DNA from: Bacteroidia bacterium 43-41
Lineage (GTDB): Bacteria; Bacteroidota; Bacteroidia; Bacteroidales; Dysgonomonadaceae
NCBI GenBank assembly: GCA_001898165.1
Contig: MKTD01000037.1
Coordinates: 1-61,574, forward strand
Direction of reading: 5' to 3'
Length of the DNA stretch: 61,574 nucleotides
This document shows positions 26,840 through 35,708 of the stretch, one piece after another (within the stretch, counting starts at the first letter, position 1; every line of letters starts with the position of its first letter). The notes beneath the pieces were generated by a model, which was not told where the DNA came from, made no database searches, and was given only the letters and a program-made list of their open reading frames with translations. The translations under genes were made by a program, and so were the position numbers.

Positions 26840-28533
26840 AGCCACGCAAAATATTCATCTATCAGGTATTGCCGCGCTTGCTTGGAAACACACAGGCCAG
26901 TAATATTCAAAACGGGACCATAGAAGAAAACGGATGCGGAAAATTCAACGATATAACCGGTAAGTTTATCAATCAATTAAAGAAAAACGGGTATTCCCAT
27001 ATCTGGCTTATCGGAGTGTTGGCTCATGCGTCCACAACAGATTATACAAAATACGGCATACCCGGGGAATACCCCGAAATTATAAAAGGAAACGCCGGAT
27101 CTCCGTACGCCGTGCGGGATGTTTATGATGTTGATCCGGATTTAGCGATGAATGTAAACGACAGGATGCGTGAATTTGAAGCTTTGGTTGAACGCATTCA
27201 CAATGCCGGGATGCAGGTGATTATCGATTTCGTGCCCAATCACCTGGCAAGGAACTACAAATCTATAAACCGGCCGGAAGGGGTTAAAGAGTTTGGCAGC
27301 AACGACGATACCTCGGTTGCTTTCTCGCCCGGTAACAACTTTTATTATCTGCCGGGCAAGGAGTTGGAAATACAATTCCCGGTAAAGAAAATGGCTGATG
27401 TAACCTATAAGGAGTCGCCGGCAAAAGTTACCGGAAATGATTGTTTTACCAATAAACCCACCCCATACGATTGGTACGAGACGGTTAAGCTGAACTACGG
27501 CGTTGATATGCAGAACGGTAATGAAAAACATTTCTCGGAAATTCCCGATACGTGGAAAAAGATGAAAGACGTATTGATTTTCTGGTCGAAGAAAAACATA
27601 GACGGTTTTCGGGTCGATATGGCAGAAATGGTTCCACTGGAATTCTGGCAATGGGTGATCCCGCAAGTGAAAAAGATATTTCCGCACATTATCTTCGTGG
27701 CAGAGATATACAACCCCGATGCCTATCGTTTATTCCTTGCCAACGACAATTTTGATTATCTGTACGATAAAGTAGGATTATACGACGTTTTGCGCGATGT
27801 TGCCTGCGGCTATCGACCGTCGTCGGACATTACTTTCACGTTGAACAATGTGGGCGATATCCAGCATAAAATGCTTAATTTCATTGAAAACCACGATGAA
27901 CAGCGTGTTGCTTCGGATTATTTTCTGAAGAACGGAAAGAGCGGAGAGGCTGCCATGATTGTTACCGCTTGCCTGAACATAAATCCTGTAATGGTCTATT
28001 TTGGCCAGGAGCTGGGCGAACGGGGAATGGATGAAGAAGGCTTCAGCGGCAAGAACGGCCGGACTACCATTTTCGATTACTGGTCGGTTGACACGATAAG
28101 GCGTTGGAACAACCATGGAAAATGGAACGATGCATTGTTGACGAAAGAAGAAAAAAAATTGCAGAGATTTTATGCTAAACTTCTTACTTTGTGTAACCGG
28201 GAGCAAGCGTTGAGCCAGGGACTCTTTTATGATCTGATGCCGGCGAATTATGATAACTATGAGTTTGATTCCGCCAAGCAGTTCGCATTTTTGCGCGGTA
28301 CGGGGAACGAATTGATTCTGGTTGTTGTTAATTTTGATAACAAAGATGCTGAAGTTGTGGTAACTATTCCCGACCATGCATTTGATTTCTTCGGAATATC
28401 TCAAAACGGGAATTTTAACGCATTCCCGTTGTTATCGGACGACAAACCTAAAATCACTTTTTCAAAAAATAATCCCATCCGGGTAACTGTTTTGGCAACC
28501 TCGGGCGAACTGTACAAAATTTCTTCTTTTTAA
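26836..28533 (+). CDS. Alpha-amylase family glycoside hydrolase (GH13)
   Basis: 565 residues without a signal peptide, so probably cytoplasmic. The four GH13 regions are visible: VIIDFVPNH (region I), GFRVDMAEM with the nucleophile Asp (region II, about 255-263), FVAEIYNP with the acid Glu (region III) and FIENHDEQR with the transition-state Asp (region IV). A C-terminal beta domain of about 90 residues follows. Acts on alpha-glucans or maltooligosaccharides; exact specificity is unclear. No sus-type transporter is nearby. Coupling to a patatin gene is unusual. Confidence 0.88.
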   Translation: MKPRKIFIYQVLPRLLGNTQASNIQNGTIEENGCGKFNDITGKFINQLKKNGYSHIWLIGVLAHASTTDYTKYGIPGEYPEIIKGNAGSPYAVRDVYDVDPDLAMNVNDRMREFEALVERIHNAGMQVIIDFVPNHLARNYKSINRPEGVKEFGSNDDTSVAFSPGNNFYYLPGKELEIQFPVKKMADVTYKESPAKVTGNDCFTNKPTPYDWYETVKLNYGVDMQNGNEKHFSEIPDTWKKMKDVLIFWSKKNIDGFRVDMAEMVPLEFWQWVIPQVKKIFPHIIFVAEIYNPDAYRLFLANDNFDYLYDKVGLYDVLRDVACGYRPSSDITFTLNNVGDIQHKMLNFIENHDEQRVASDYFLKNGKSGEAAMIVTACLNINPVMVYFGQELGERGMDEEGFSGKNGRTTIFDYWSVDTIRRWNNHGKWNDALLTKEEKKLQRFYAKLLTLCNREQALSQGLFYDLMPANYDNYEFDSAKQFAFLRGTGNELILVVVNFDNKDAEVVVTIPDHAFDFFGISQNGNFNAFPLLSDDKPKITFSKNNPIRVTVLATSGELYKISSF

Positions 28534-28555
28534 AGGTTTTTTAGAATTTAGTTTG

Positions 28556-28563
28556 TACTTTTG
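28556..28563 (+). promoter_or_regulatory. Promoter -7 element for prs
   Basis: TACTTTTG, a full TAnnTTTG match, 70 bases upstream of the prs ATG. The -33 element is poor. The transcript may run on into the phosphoesterase gene, which starts 10 bases after prs. Confidence 0.5.
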
Positions 28564-28632
28564 TCTGTCGAAAGGCTATTAAAAAGAGAGAATCAACCAA
28601 TAATTTACTAACTAAGTCATAATCAACAAGTC

Positions 28633-29568
28633 ATGCAAGACAAGCCGTTTAAGATCTTCTCGGGGACAAAATCACGTTATTTTGCCGAGAAGGTTTGCAA
28701 TAGTTTAGGGTGTCCGTTAGGGAATATGATTATCGAGCATTTTGCCGACGGAGAGTTTTCGGTTTCTTACGAGGAATCCATTCGTGGAAGACAAGTATTC
28801 CTTATCCAGTCCACTTTTCCAAATTCAGATAATCTGATGGAGTTACTGCTCATGATAGATGCCGCGAAGCGCGCGTCAGCGAAGTCCATTATCGCGGTTA
28901 TTCCTTATTTCGGATGGGCGCGTCAGGACAGGAAAGATAAACCGCGCGTGAGCATCGGGGCGAAACTGATTGCCGATATGCTCAGTACTGCGGGCATCAG
29001 CCGATTGATCACCATGGACTTGCATGCCGATCAGATTCAGGGCTTTTTCGATGTGCCTGTTGACCACTTGTATGCATCGGGAGTTTTTGTGGATTATATG
29101 AAAACCTTCAATCAGGATAACCTGGTCATTGCCACGCCCGATGTAGGCGGAACCAAGCGGGCCAGTGCTTATGCCAAGTTTTTGGGTTGTCCCATGGTTA
29201 TCTGCTACAAGATCAGAAAAAAAGCGAACGTTATTTCGGATATGCAGATTATCGGAGACGTGGAAGGGATGGATGTGTTGTTGATCGACGATATTGTGGA
29301 TACGGCAGGGACAATGACCAAGGCTGCCGAATTGATGATGCAAAACGGTGCTAAATCTGTTAGAGCCATTGCCAGTCACGCTGTGATGTCGGATCCGGCC
29401 AGCGAACGTGTAGAAAATTCTTCCCTCAACGAGATTATATTTACCGACAGCATTCCTTTTACAAAATCATGCAGCAAGGTGAAGGTATTGTCTGTTGCCG
29501 ATATGTTTGCCAATGCCATTATGAGGGTGTGCAACAACGAGTCGATAAGTTCGCTGTATGTAGTATAA
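28633..29568 (+). CDS. prs: Ribose-phosphate pyrophosphokinase
   Basis: Makes PRPP from ribose-5-phosphate and ATP for nucleotide, His and Trp synthesis. 311 residues, standard. FADGEFSVSYEESIRG near residue 40, PYFGWARQDRKDKPR (about 95-110), the signature TMDLHADQIQGFFDVPVDHL (about 130-150) and the PRPP loop VLLIDDIVDTAGTMTKA (about 217-233) are all intact. Cytosolic hexamer. Confidence 0.97.
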   Translation: MQDKPFKIFSGTKSRYFAEKVCNSLGCPLGNMIIEHFADGEFSVSYEESIRGRQVFLIQSTFPNSDNLMELLLMIDAAKRASAKSIIAVIPYFGWARQDRKDKPRVSIGAKLIADMLSTAGISRLITMDLHADQIQGFFDVPVDHLYASGVFVDYMKTFNQDNLVIATPDVGGTKRASAYAKFLGCPMVICYKIRKKANVISDMQIIGDVEGMDVLLIDDIVDTAGTMTKAAELMMQNGAKSVRAIASHAVMSDPASERVENSSLNEIIFTDSIPFTKSCSKVKVLSVADMFANAIMRVCNNESISSLYVV

Positions 29569-29578
29569 TAGTAAGATC

Positions 29579-30565
29579 ATGAAGAAAATAGTTGTTTGTT
29601 GTTTTATTTTATTGTGTTTCACTGCAACAAAAGCCCAAAAATTAAACTTTAACAAAAACGGCTTATTTAAGATAGCACAATTTACCGATGTGCATTATGT
29701 TCACGGAAATTCAAAATCGGATACGGCATTGTTAAACATCCAGCGGGTATTGGACACGGAAAAGCCCGATATGGTGATTTTTACGGGGGATGCTGTTACC
29801 GGAAGGCCGGTGAAAACGGCTTGGGACGCCCTGACAAAATTAGTTATCGATAGAAAAATCCCATTTGCTGTTGCGCTTGGAAATCACGATGACGAAAACG
29901 GCACTACACGCTTCGAACTCGAAAAGATCATCACGAGTTATCCGTACAATTGCAATTATCCTACAAGCGGACAGTTAAACGGTGTTATGAATAATGTGAT
30001 CCCTGTTTATGGAAGCGAGAAAGATATGCAGGTGAAATCGTTGATTTACTGTTTCGACTCCGGAACGTATTCAACCATAAGTGATGTGCCGGGCTATGGA
30101 TGGATAACCTCCGACGTTATCGACTGGTACAAAAAACAAAGTTTTCATTTTACCAGACAAAATAATTTTCAGCCGTTGCCTGCATTAGCGTATTTCCATA
30201 TTCCCCTGCCGGAATACCGACTGGCATTCAACGACGAAAGCAACAAAAGAGTGGGAGTGCGCAAGGAAAACGAATGCCCGCCCGATTTAAACTCCGGAAT
30301 GTTCATTGCAATGAAAGAGATGCAGGATGTTATGGGTATATTTGCCGGGCACGATCACGTCAACAATTACATGGTGAATTACTACGGCATTGCTTTAACT
30401 TACGGTCAGTTCTCGGGATGGAGAACCACATATGTGCCGGAGATCAACGGTGCGAGGATAGTGCAACTAACGGAAGGAAAACGTGAGTTTGACACTTGGA
30501 TCAGATTTCTCGACGGAACTGTTAAATACAAGGCAACCTTTCCGGCCGATTTAACGAATAATTGA
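29579..30565 (+). CDS. Secreted calcineurin-like metallophosphoesterase
   Basis: 328 residues with a short signal peptide ending TKAQ. All metallophosphoesterase motifs are present in order: FTDVHY (about 36), FTGD (about 62-65), LGNHDDE (about 99-105), YFHIPLPEY (about 205) and GHDHVNNY (about 259-266). It resembles the Dcr2/purple-acid-phosphatase-like phosphatases common in Bacteroidota. Likely periplasmic, on a phosphate monoester or diester of unknown identity. Ten bases after prs. Confidence 0.88.
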   Translation: MKKIVVCCFILLCFTATKAQKLNFNKNGLFKIAQFTDVHYVHGNSKSDTALLNIQRVLDTEKPDMVIFTGDAVTGRPVKTAWDALTKLVIDRKIPFAVALGNHDDENGTTRFELEKIITSYPYNCNYPTSGQLNGVMNNVIPVYGSEKDMQVKSLIYCFDSGTYSTISDVPGYGWITSDVIDWYKKQSFHFTRQNNFQPLPALAYFHIPLPEYRLAFNDESNKRVGVRKENECPPDLNSGMFIAMKEMQDVMGIFAGHDHVNNYMVNYYGIALTYGQFSGWRTTYVPEINGARIVQLTEGKREFDTWIRFLDGTVKYKATFPADLTNN

Positions 30566-30573
30566 AATTTTTA

Positions 30574-31281
30574 TTATCGCCTTTTGTAGGTCGAGATATA
30601 CTCTTTTTTCAACCGTTTGGTAAGAACGTTCTTTTTTTGTGCTTTTTTATCGAGTTTCTCCAGGGACTTCATTTTGTCTTTTCCAGGGTCAAAATTATCG
30701 GAAAGCAGGAGGATAGATAGCGTTTCTTCATCTTCGCTCTTAACTTTAAAAGCAACCGTTTGGTTCTCAATAACATTGTTCTTGGCAAGTTTTACTAAGA
30801 AATCTTTTCCCTGCACAACATCGAAAACGATGTCGTCGTAACCCAGATTTGTAACTTTTACCTTTTTGATCTTCTGATCGTTGGGGTGTTGAGATTTACC
30901 CTGGTCATCCGTAATGATTCCACGAATAACTTTATTGGATTCCGACAAGAATTCCGTTAAGGCTCCCTGAACAGAATAATTATCCGGGTCAACTACTTTT
31001 ATAACGACAGAGTCTTTTTTAGAGCCGTTGATGGGTTCAGACACCGATTTTTCACCCGAATAATCGGAAGTATTTACCAGCAGATAATCATTAAAATATT
31101 CGTATTCTCCTTCACCAACCATTTGGGTAAACAGTGCTCCAAAACCGCTTATATTAAATATCACTTTCCCGCTGGAAAAAAATAAGGAATCGGTCCTGTC
31201 TTTATAATTGCCTTCAAAGTCTTGAGACAGAAGAATAAACGATCCGGAAAGAAAAAAAAGGACAGCAAAATATCTTTTCAT
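30574..31281 (-). CDS. Secreted protein, unknown function
   Basis: 235 residues from the ATG at 31281, which opens a clean signal peptide (MKRYFAVLFFLSGSFILLSQ); an upstream ATG would bury it. The mature part is beta-rich with many Asp, Lys and Val residues (KKVKVTNLGYDDIVFDV), and ends in a strongly basic helix (KAQKKNVLTKRLKKE). No motif recognised. It converges on the phosphoesterase with 8 bases between stops. Confidence 0.6.
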   Translation of the reverse strand: MKRYFAVLFFLSGSFILLSQDFEGNYKDRTDSLFFSSGKVIFNISGFGALFTQMVGEGEYEYFNDYLLVNTSDYSGEKSVSEPINGSKKDSVVIKVVDPDNYSVQGALTEFLSESNKVIRGIITDDQGKSQHPNDQKIKKVKVTNLGYDDIVFDVVQGKDFLVKLAKNNVIENQTVAFKVKSEDEETLSILLLSDNFDPGKDKMKSLEKLDKKAQKKNVLTKRLKKEYISTYKRR

Positions 31282-31423
31282 GTTACAACCCTGAATCATA
31301 AAGTTCATTTAATAATACAAAAATAACAATTTATATAAACGGAAAGTGTTAAAATCCCGACTATTATCAAATTCAAAAATATTATCGATGACTTCAGGCA
31401 TATGATGCAATCTCTCCAATGCA

Positions 31424-31452
31424 ACAAGGGCAACCCGTCCGGCTGCCCTTGT
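31424..31452 (-). terminator. Hairpin after the EF-G paralogue, terminator-like
   Basis: ACAAGGGCA (31424-31432) and TGCCCTTGT (31444-31452) form a perfect 9-bp stem, 28 bases after the EF-G2 stop. There is no good T-run, so it may be a transcript-end stabiliser rather than a self-sufficient terminator. Confidence 0.45.
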
Positions 31453-31479
31453 AGAATATACGAGATACTCTTGAGATTT

Positions 31480-33636
31480 TTACTCTTCTTTCTCTTCTGC
31501 TTCGTATTCCTTCAGGAGTTTATCCTGAACATCGGATGGAACGAGTTCATAATCCAAAAACTTCATGGTGAAAGATGCGCGGCCACCGGTAAGCGAACTC
31601 AACGAAGTGGAATAACTCGACATCTCTTTCAGTGGAACACGGGCTTTCAGTTTTTCAAACCCTTTCTCGCTTTCCATACCCATGATCATGGCACGACGGC
31701 CTTGCAGGTCGCTCATTACATCGCCCATATAGTCACTGGGAACAGAAACAACCACATCGTAAATCGGTTCCAGGATCTTTGGCCCGGCATTTTTAAATGC
31801 GGTGCTGAAAGCATTACGCCCGGCAAGCATAAACGAAATTTCATTGGAGTCAACCGGGTGCATTTTGCCGTCATAAACAATAACACGAACATCACGGGCG
31901 TATGAGCCGGTTAACGGTCCCTGCTCCATGCGTCCCATAATTCCTTTCAGGATGGCCGGAAGGAAGCGGGCATCGATAGCGCCGCCTACGATACTGTTCA
32001 CGAAGACGAGCTTTCCGCCCCAATCCAGATCAATGGTCTGAACGTCGCGTGATTGTACCTTGAATTCTTGACCGTTGAAACGGTAAATTTCCGGCATGGG
32101 CATACCTTCGGTGTAAGGCTCTACAATTAAGTGAACTTCACCGAATTGACCGGCACCGCCTGATTGTTTTTTGTGACGATAATCGGCACGGGACTGTTTT
32201 GTAATGGTTTCGCGGTACGGAATTTTAGGTTCGATGAAATCAATTTCTATTTTATCGTTGTTTTCGAGTCTCCATTTCATGGTTTTCAAGTGGAATTCAC
32301 CTTGTCCTGAAACGATGATCTGTTTCAATTCTTTCGACACCTCAATAATCAATGACGGGTCTTCTTCCCGCATACGGGTCAACGCTTCGCTTAATTTTTC
32401 GGAGTTAGCTTCGGATTTGGGTTTTACGGCCCTGCGATAACGCGGTTCGGGGAACTGGATAAAGTTAAACCGGTTGTCGGTACCTTTTGCGTTTAACGTG
32501 TTACCGGTGCGGATATCTTTCAGTTTAACGGCAGCAGCAATACTTCCTGCTTCCAACTCTTCCACTTTGTTACGCATTTGTCCGGCAACCAGATACATTT
32601 GTGCAATACGTTCTTTCGAACTTCTGTTGGTATTGTTTAAATCATCCCCTTCCTTCACTTTTCCGCTCATTACCTTGAAGTAAGAAACTTCACCAATGTG
32701 CGGTTCAACGGTAGTTTTGAAGAAGAACAAACTGGTAGGGGCGCTCGAATCGGGTTCTATAATCTCTCCGTCGGTATTTTGAGGAGCCGGAACCTGATCG
32801 GGTGAGGGAGCTGCCAGACAGAGGAAATTCATGAGCCTGTGAACAGCCATGTTTTTTTCTGCCGACACACAGAAAACTGGGAAAAGGTCCCGGGCAATCA
32901 TCCCTTTTTGAATGCCTTCGAGCATCTCTTCCTCGGTCAGTGTGCCCTGGTCGAAATATTTTTCCATCAATGTCTCGTCGTTTTCGGCAGCAGCTTCCAA
33001 CAATACCTGATAGTATTCGCCGGCTTTATCTTTTTCGCTATCGGGTATTTCCAGCACCTCAGGCGCAGTGGCCCCCGGTTTCCACTTATACAGTTTCTGC
33101 TTAAGAACGTCCACTATGCCGTCGAAAGCCAGACCGCTTCCGGTAGGATATTGAATGGGGGTGACCTTGCTTCCGTAAAATTCTTTCAGGTTGGTAATCG
33201 TGTTTTCGAAATCGGCTTTTTCGTGGTCGATGCGGTTAATGACAAACATAAGCGGTTTATCAAGAGATTCAATCTGACGGAATTGGTTGATTGTGCCTAC
33301 TTCTACTCCGCTGTTGGCATCGATAAGCATCACAGCTAAATCGGTTACTCCAAGCGCCGATGAAATATTTCCTGAAAAATCGTCCGACCCCGGGCAATCG
33401 ATCAACGTCATCAGCTTGTTTTTCCATTCGTATGAGAATACGGTTGAGAATACCGAATAGCCATACTCTTTTTCAACAGGAAAATAGTCGCTCACGGTAT
33501 TTTTACCATCTATCGTGCCGCGTCGTTTTATAAGACCACACTCGAAAAGCATAGCTTCAGCGAGAGTGGTCTTACCCGATCCTGAATTGCCAACAATAGC
33601 AATATTCTTGATTTCGTTTGTCTTGTAAACTTTCAT
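31480..33636 (-). CDS. EF-G paralogue (EF-G2 type) with degenerate GTPase centre
   Basis: 718 residues with the full EF-G domain order (G, II, III, IV, V). The P-loop is GNSGSGKTT (16-24). Switch I lacks the usual RGITI. G3 reads DCPGSDDF (80-87), with Ser84 where active EF-G has the catalytic His of DTPGH. G4 reads NRID (134-137) instead of NKxD. Domain IV starts about residue 480 and the C-terminus is acidic. In Bacteroides thetaiotaomicron a paralogue called EF-G2 has been reported to support translocation without GTP hydrolysis during carbon limitation (from memory); the substitutions here fit that class. The canonical fusA is not in the window. Confidence 0.88.
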   Translation of the reverse strand: MKVYKTNEIKNIAIVGNSGSGKTTLAEAMLFECGLIKRRGTIDGKNTVSDYFPVEKEYGYSVFSTVFSYEWKNKLMTLIDCPGSDDFSGNISSALGVTDLAVMLIDANSGVEVGTINQFRQIESLDKPLMFVINRIDHEKADFENTITNLKEFYGSKVTPIQYPTGSGLAFDGIVDVLKQKLYKWKPGATAPEVLEIPDSEKDKAGEYYQVLLEAAAENDETLMEKYFDQGTLTEEEMLEGIQKGMIARDLFPVFCVSAEKNMAVHRLMNFLCLAAPSPDQVPAPQNTDGEIIEPDSSAPTSLFFFKTTVEPHIGEVSYFKVMSGKVKEGDDLNNTNRSSKERIAQMYLVAGQMRNKVEELEAGSIAAAVKLKDIRTGNTLNAKGTDNRFNFIQFPEPRYRRAVKPKSEANSEKLSEALTRMREEDPSLIIEVSKELKQIIVSGQGEFHLKTMKWRLENNDKIEIDFIEPKIPYRETITKQSRADYRHKKQSGGAGQFGEVHLIVEPYTEGMPMPEIYRFNGQEFKVQSRDVQTIDLDWGGKLVFVNSIVGGAIDARFLPAILKGIMGRMEQGPLTGSYARDVRVIVYDGKMHPVDSNEISFMLAGRNAFSTAFKNAGPKILEPIYDVVVSVPSDYMGDVMSDLQGRRAMIMGMESEKGFEKLKARVPLKEMSSYSTSLSSLTGGRASFTMKFLDYELVPSDVQDKLLKEYEAEEKEE

Positions 33637-33964
33637 GATGAATAAAATTTATCTGTTTGAATGTATAAGTCTCTATAACAAAACGACTCTGCTCCTTTTT
33701 AAAGATACAAAGCCGTACTACAAAAATAGCGACGCAAGTTAGCCATTTTTAACGATATTTTCTGCTGTGAGAAACATGTTTTATAACATATATTTGGCCT
33801 GTTACGGAAGATTTATTCCGATTGGTCTTCTCTTGCTATTTTTTGTAGTAAATTGTAAAATGATATGAAGATTTTATATCTTTGCGTTCGAAATTTGATA
33901 TTATTTGTATCAATAATCAAAAAAAGGAACTCATAAACAGTAATCCTCTAATTAATAATCAACA
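33637..33964. other. Divergent intergenic region between the EF-G2 and serA genes
   Basis: 328 bases, AT-rich and without a gene. It holds a good serA promoter (33853-33884) and, on the minus strand, a weak EF-G2 candidate TATTTTTG at 33721-33728 that would give a leader of about 80 bases. A short TTGTAGTA/TACTACAA pairing across the region was seen but is too short and too distant to call a structure. No RNA gene recognised. Confidence 0.5.
33853..33884 (+). promoter_or_regulatory. Promoter of serA
   Basis: TTG at 33853-33855, 21 bases, then TATCTTTG at 33877-33884, a full -7 match. About 80 bases upstream of the serA ATG. Confidence 0.6.
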
Positions 33965-35128
33965 ATGGGTAAGTACAAGATTAAAACCCTGAATGGAATT
34001 TCCGAATCGGGGTTGGAAAAATTCGGACAGAACTTTGAAATAGGTGAAAAAATCGATTCACCGGACGGAATCATTTTGCGCAGCGCGTCGCTGCATGAGG
34101 TGGAGCTTCCCGACAGCCTGCACTGTATTGCACGCGCCGGAGCCGGTGTTAATAATATCCCCATAGACAAATGTACTGAAAAAGGAATTGTTGTTTTTAA
34201 TACTCCGGGAGCTAATGCCAATGCCGTAAAAGAGCTTGCCATTGCCGCCATGCTCTTGTCATCGAGAAAGATTGTGGAAGGAATTAATTGGACACGCTCG
34301 TTAACGGGGGACGATGTGGCAAAACAGGTTGAGAAAGGAAAAGCGCAGTTTGTCGGGCCGGAAATCCGTGATAAAAAGTTAGGCGTAATCGGGCTTGGAG
34401 CCATTGGCGTAATGGTTGCCAATGCAGCGGTAAACATGGAAATGGAAGTTTACGGATACGATCCCTATATTTCCGTAGATCATGCCTGGGGTTTATCTCG
34501 TTCAGTGAAAAAAGCGAACGATTTGAAAAAAGTTTTCAAGCACTGCGATTATATCACCTTACACATTCCTTTAACTGATGAAACAAAAGGTATGCTGAAT
34601 AAAGAGGCGTTTGCGCAAATGAAAGAAGGAGTGCGGATAATAAATCTTTCGAGAGGCGAACTGGTGTTCGATGAAGATATGGTGGATGCTTTGCAAGCCG
34701 GTATCGTAAGCGAATACGTTACTGATTTTCCCAACGAAAAGGTGATTAACGTCCCCGGTGTTATTCCTGTGCCGCATCTAGGCGCTTCTACTCCCGAAAG
34801 CGAAAACAACTGTGCCGTGATGGCCGTGTTGCAGACAAAAGATTTTCTGGAGAATGGAAATATCAAGAATTCGGTGAATTACCCTGTCTGCGATATGGGC
34901 ATAAGTACTGTAAAACACCGGTTGACGATTGCGCACAGAAACATTCCCAAAATGCTGGGACAGATATCTGCCGTACTTTCTGAGCAAGGTACCAATATTG
35001 CCAATATGATTAACCGCAGCCGCGGCGATTATGCCTACACGATGGTAGATCTGGAGGAGGAGATTACCGATGAAAACGTGAAACGTATAAAAGACATAGC
35101 GGGTGTGTTGAAGGTAAGGGTCATTTAA
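33965..35128 (+). CDS. serA: D-3-phosphoglycerate dehydrogenase
   Basis: First step of serine synthesis: 3-phosphoglycerate to 3-phosphohydroxypyruvate with NAD. 387 residues. The substrate domain has RAGAGVNNIPIDKC and NTPGANANAVKELAI; the NAD-binding motif is GVIGLGAIGVMVANAA (about 142-157); catalytic residues lie in NLSRGELVFDEDM (Arg), the following Asp/Glu region, and PHLGASTPESE (His). A C-terminal ACT domain (about 318-387, HRNIPKMLGQISAVLSEQG) suggests feedback by serine. serC is usually beside it in Bacteroides but is absent here. Convergent with the carboxylase operon. Confidence 0.94.
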   Translation: MGKYKIKTLNGISESGLEKFGQNFEIGEKIDSPDGIILRSASLHEVELPDSLHCIARAGAGVNNIPIDKCTEKGIVVFNTPGANANAVKELAIAAMLLSSRKIVEGINWTRSLTGDDVAKQVEKGKAQFVGPEIRDKKLGVIGLGAIGVMVANAAVNMEMEVYGYDPYISVDHAWGLSRSVKKANDLKKVFKHCDYITLHIPLTDETKGMLNKEAFAQMKEGVRIINLSRGELVFDEDMVDALQAGIVSEYVTDFPNEKVINVPGVIPVPHLGASTPESENNCAVMAVLQTKDFLENGNIKNSVNYPVCDMGISTVKHRLTIAHRNIPKMLGQISAVLSEQGTNIANMINRSRGDYAYTMVDLEEEITDENVKRIKDIAGVLKVRVI

Positions 35129-35143
35129 CCCGCTTCCTATCGT

Positions 35144-35692
35144 TCATTCATCAATAGAGGTGATCTCTACCAGCAATTCATCCTGTATTATGGATTGTCC
35201 CGGCACAACGTGAATTTTGCGGATAACGCCGTTGCAACAGGCATTGATCTCGTTTTGCATCTTCATTGCTTCGAGCCGTAAAACCGGTTCGCCTTTGTTT
35301 ACCAGGTCGCCCTCACTGACAAAAACATCGACTATTTTTCCCGGCATGGGAGATTTTATGTTATTGTCGGCATGTACCTCAACTCCTTTGTTGAGCAGGT
35401 TGCGTCGCAAATAGGAAAAGATAGACTCGATGCTGAATTTATATTCCACGCCGTTAACTTTCACCATAATCCGGTGTTGGTCGCGTTGGGTTATTTCGCA
35501 TCGATACATCACATCATTCATGCTGAATGACGAAAAGTTATTTTTGTGTTCAATGAAGAAAACATCTTTTTCTTCACCGTTGATAATCGGTTTCGACTCT
35601 TTGGGCAAATAAATTTTATATCGGTCGCCGTTGTCCCGCATAGCAATAAACAGACGGGTTGCATCTCTTTTATATACGTATGATGTTGCCAT
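35144..35692 (-). CDS. Biotin carboxyl carrier subunit of an acyl-CoA carboxylase
   Basis: 182 residues. An N-terminal domain of about 100 residues is followed by a biotinyl domain (about 108-180) with the lipoyl/biotinyl signature EAMKMQN; the Lys between the two Met residues is the biotin site. It is the third gene of the operon after the carboxyltransferase and the biotin carboxylase and carries CO2 between them. Its extended N-terminal part resembles the BT domain region of fused propionyl-CoA carboxylase alpha chains. Confidence 0.9.
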   Translation of the reverse strand: MATSYVYKRDATRLFIAMRDNGDRYKIYLPKESKPIINGEEKDVFFIEHKNNFSSFSMNDVMYRCEITQRDQHRIMVKVNGVEYKFSIESIFSYLRRNLLNKGVEVHADNNIKSPMPGKIVDVFVSEGDLVNKGEPVLRLEAMKMQNEINACCNGVIRKIHVVPGQSIIQDELLVEITSIDE

Positions 35693-35708
35693 AAATATCC
35701 TTACAATT

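Noticed and set aside
27778-28404. 208-residue minus-strand frame inside the GH13 gene
   Set aside because: Shadow of a well-supported gene on the other strand.
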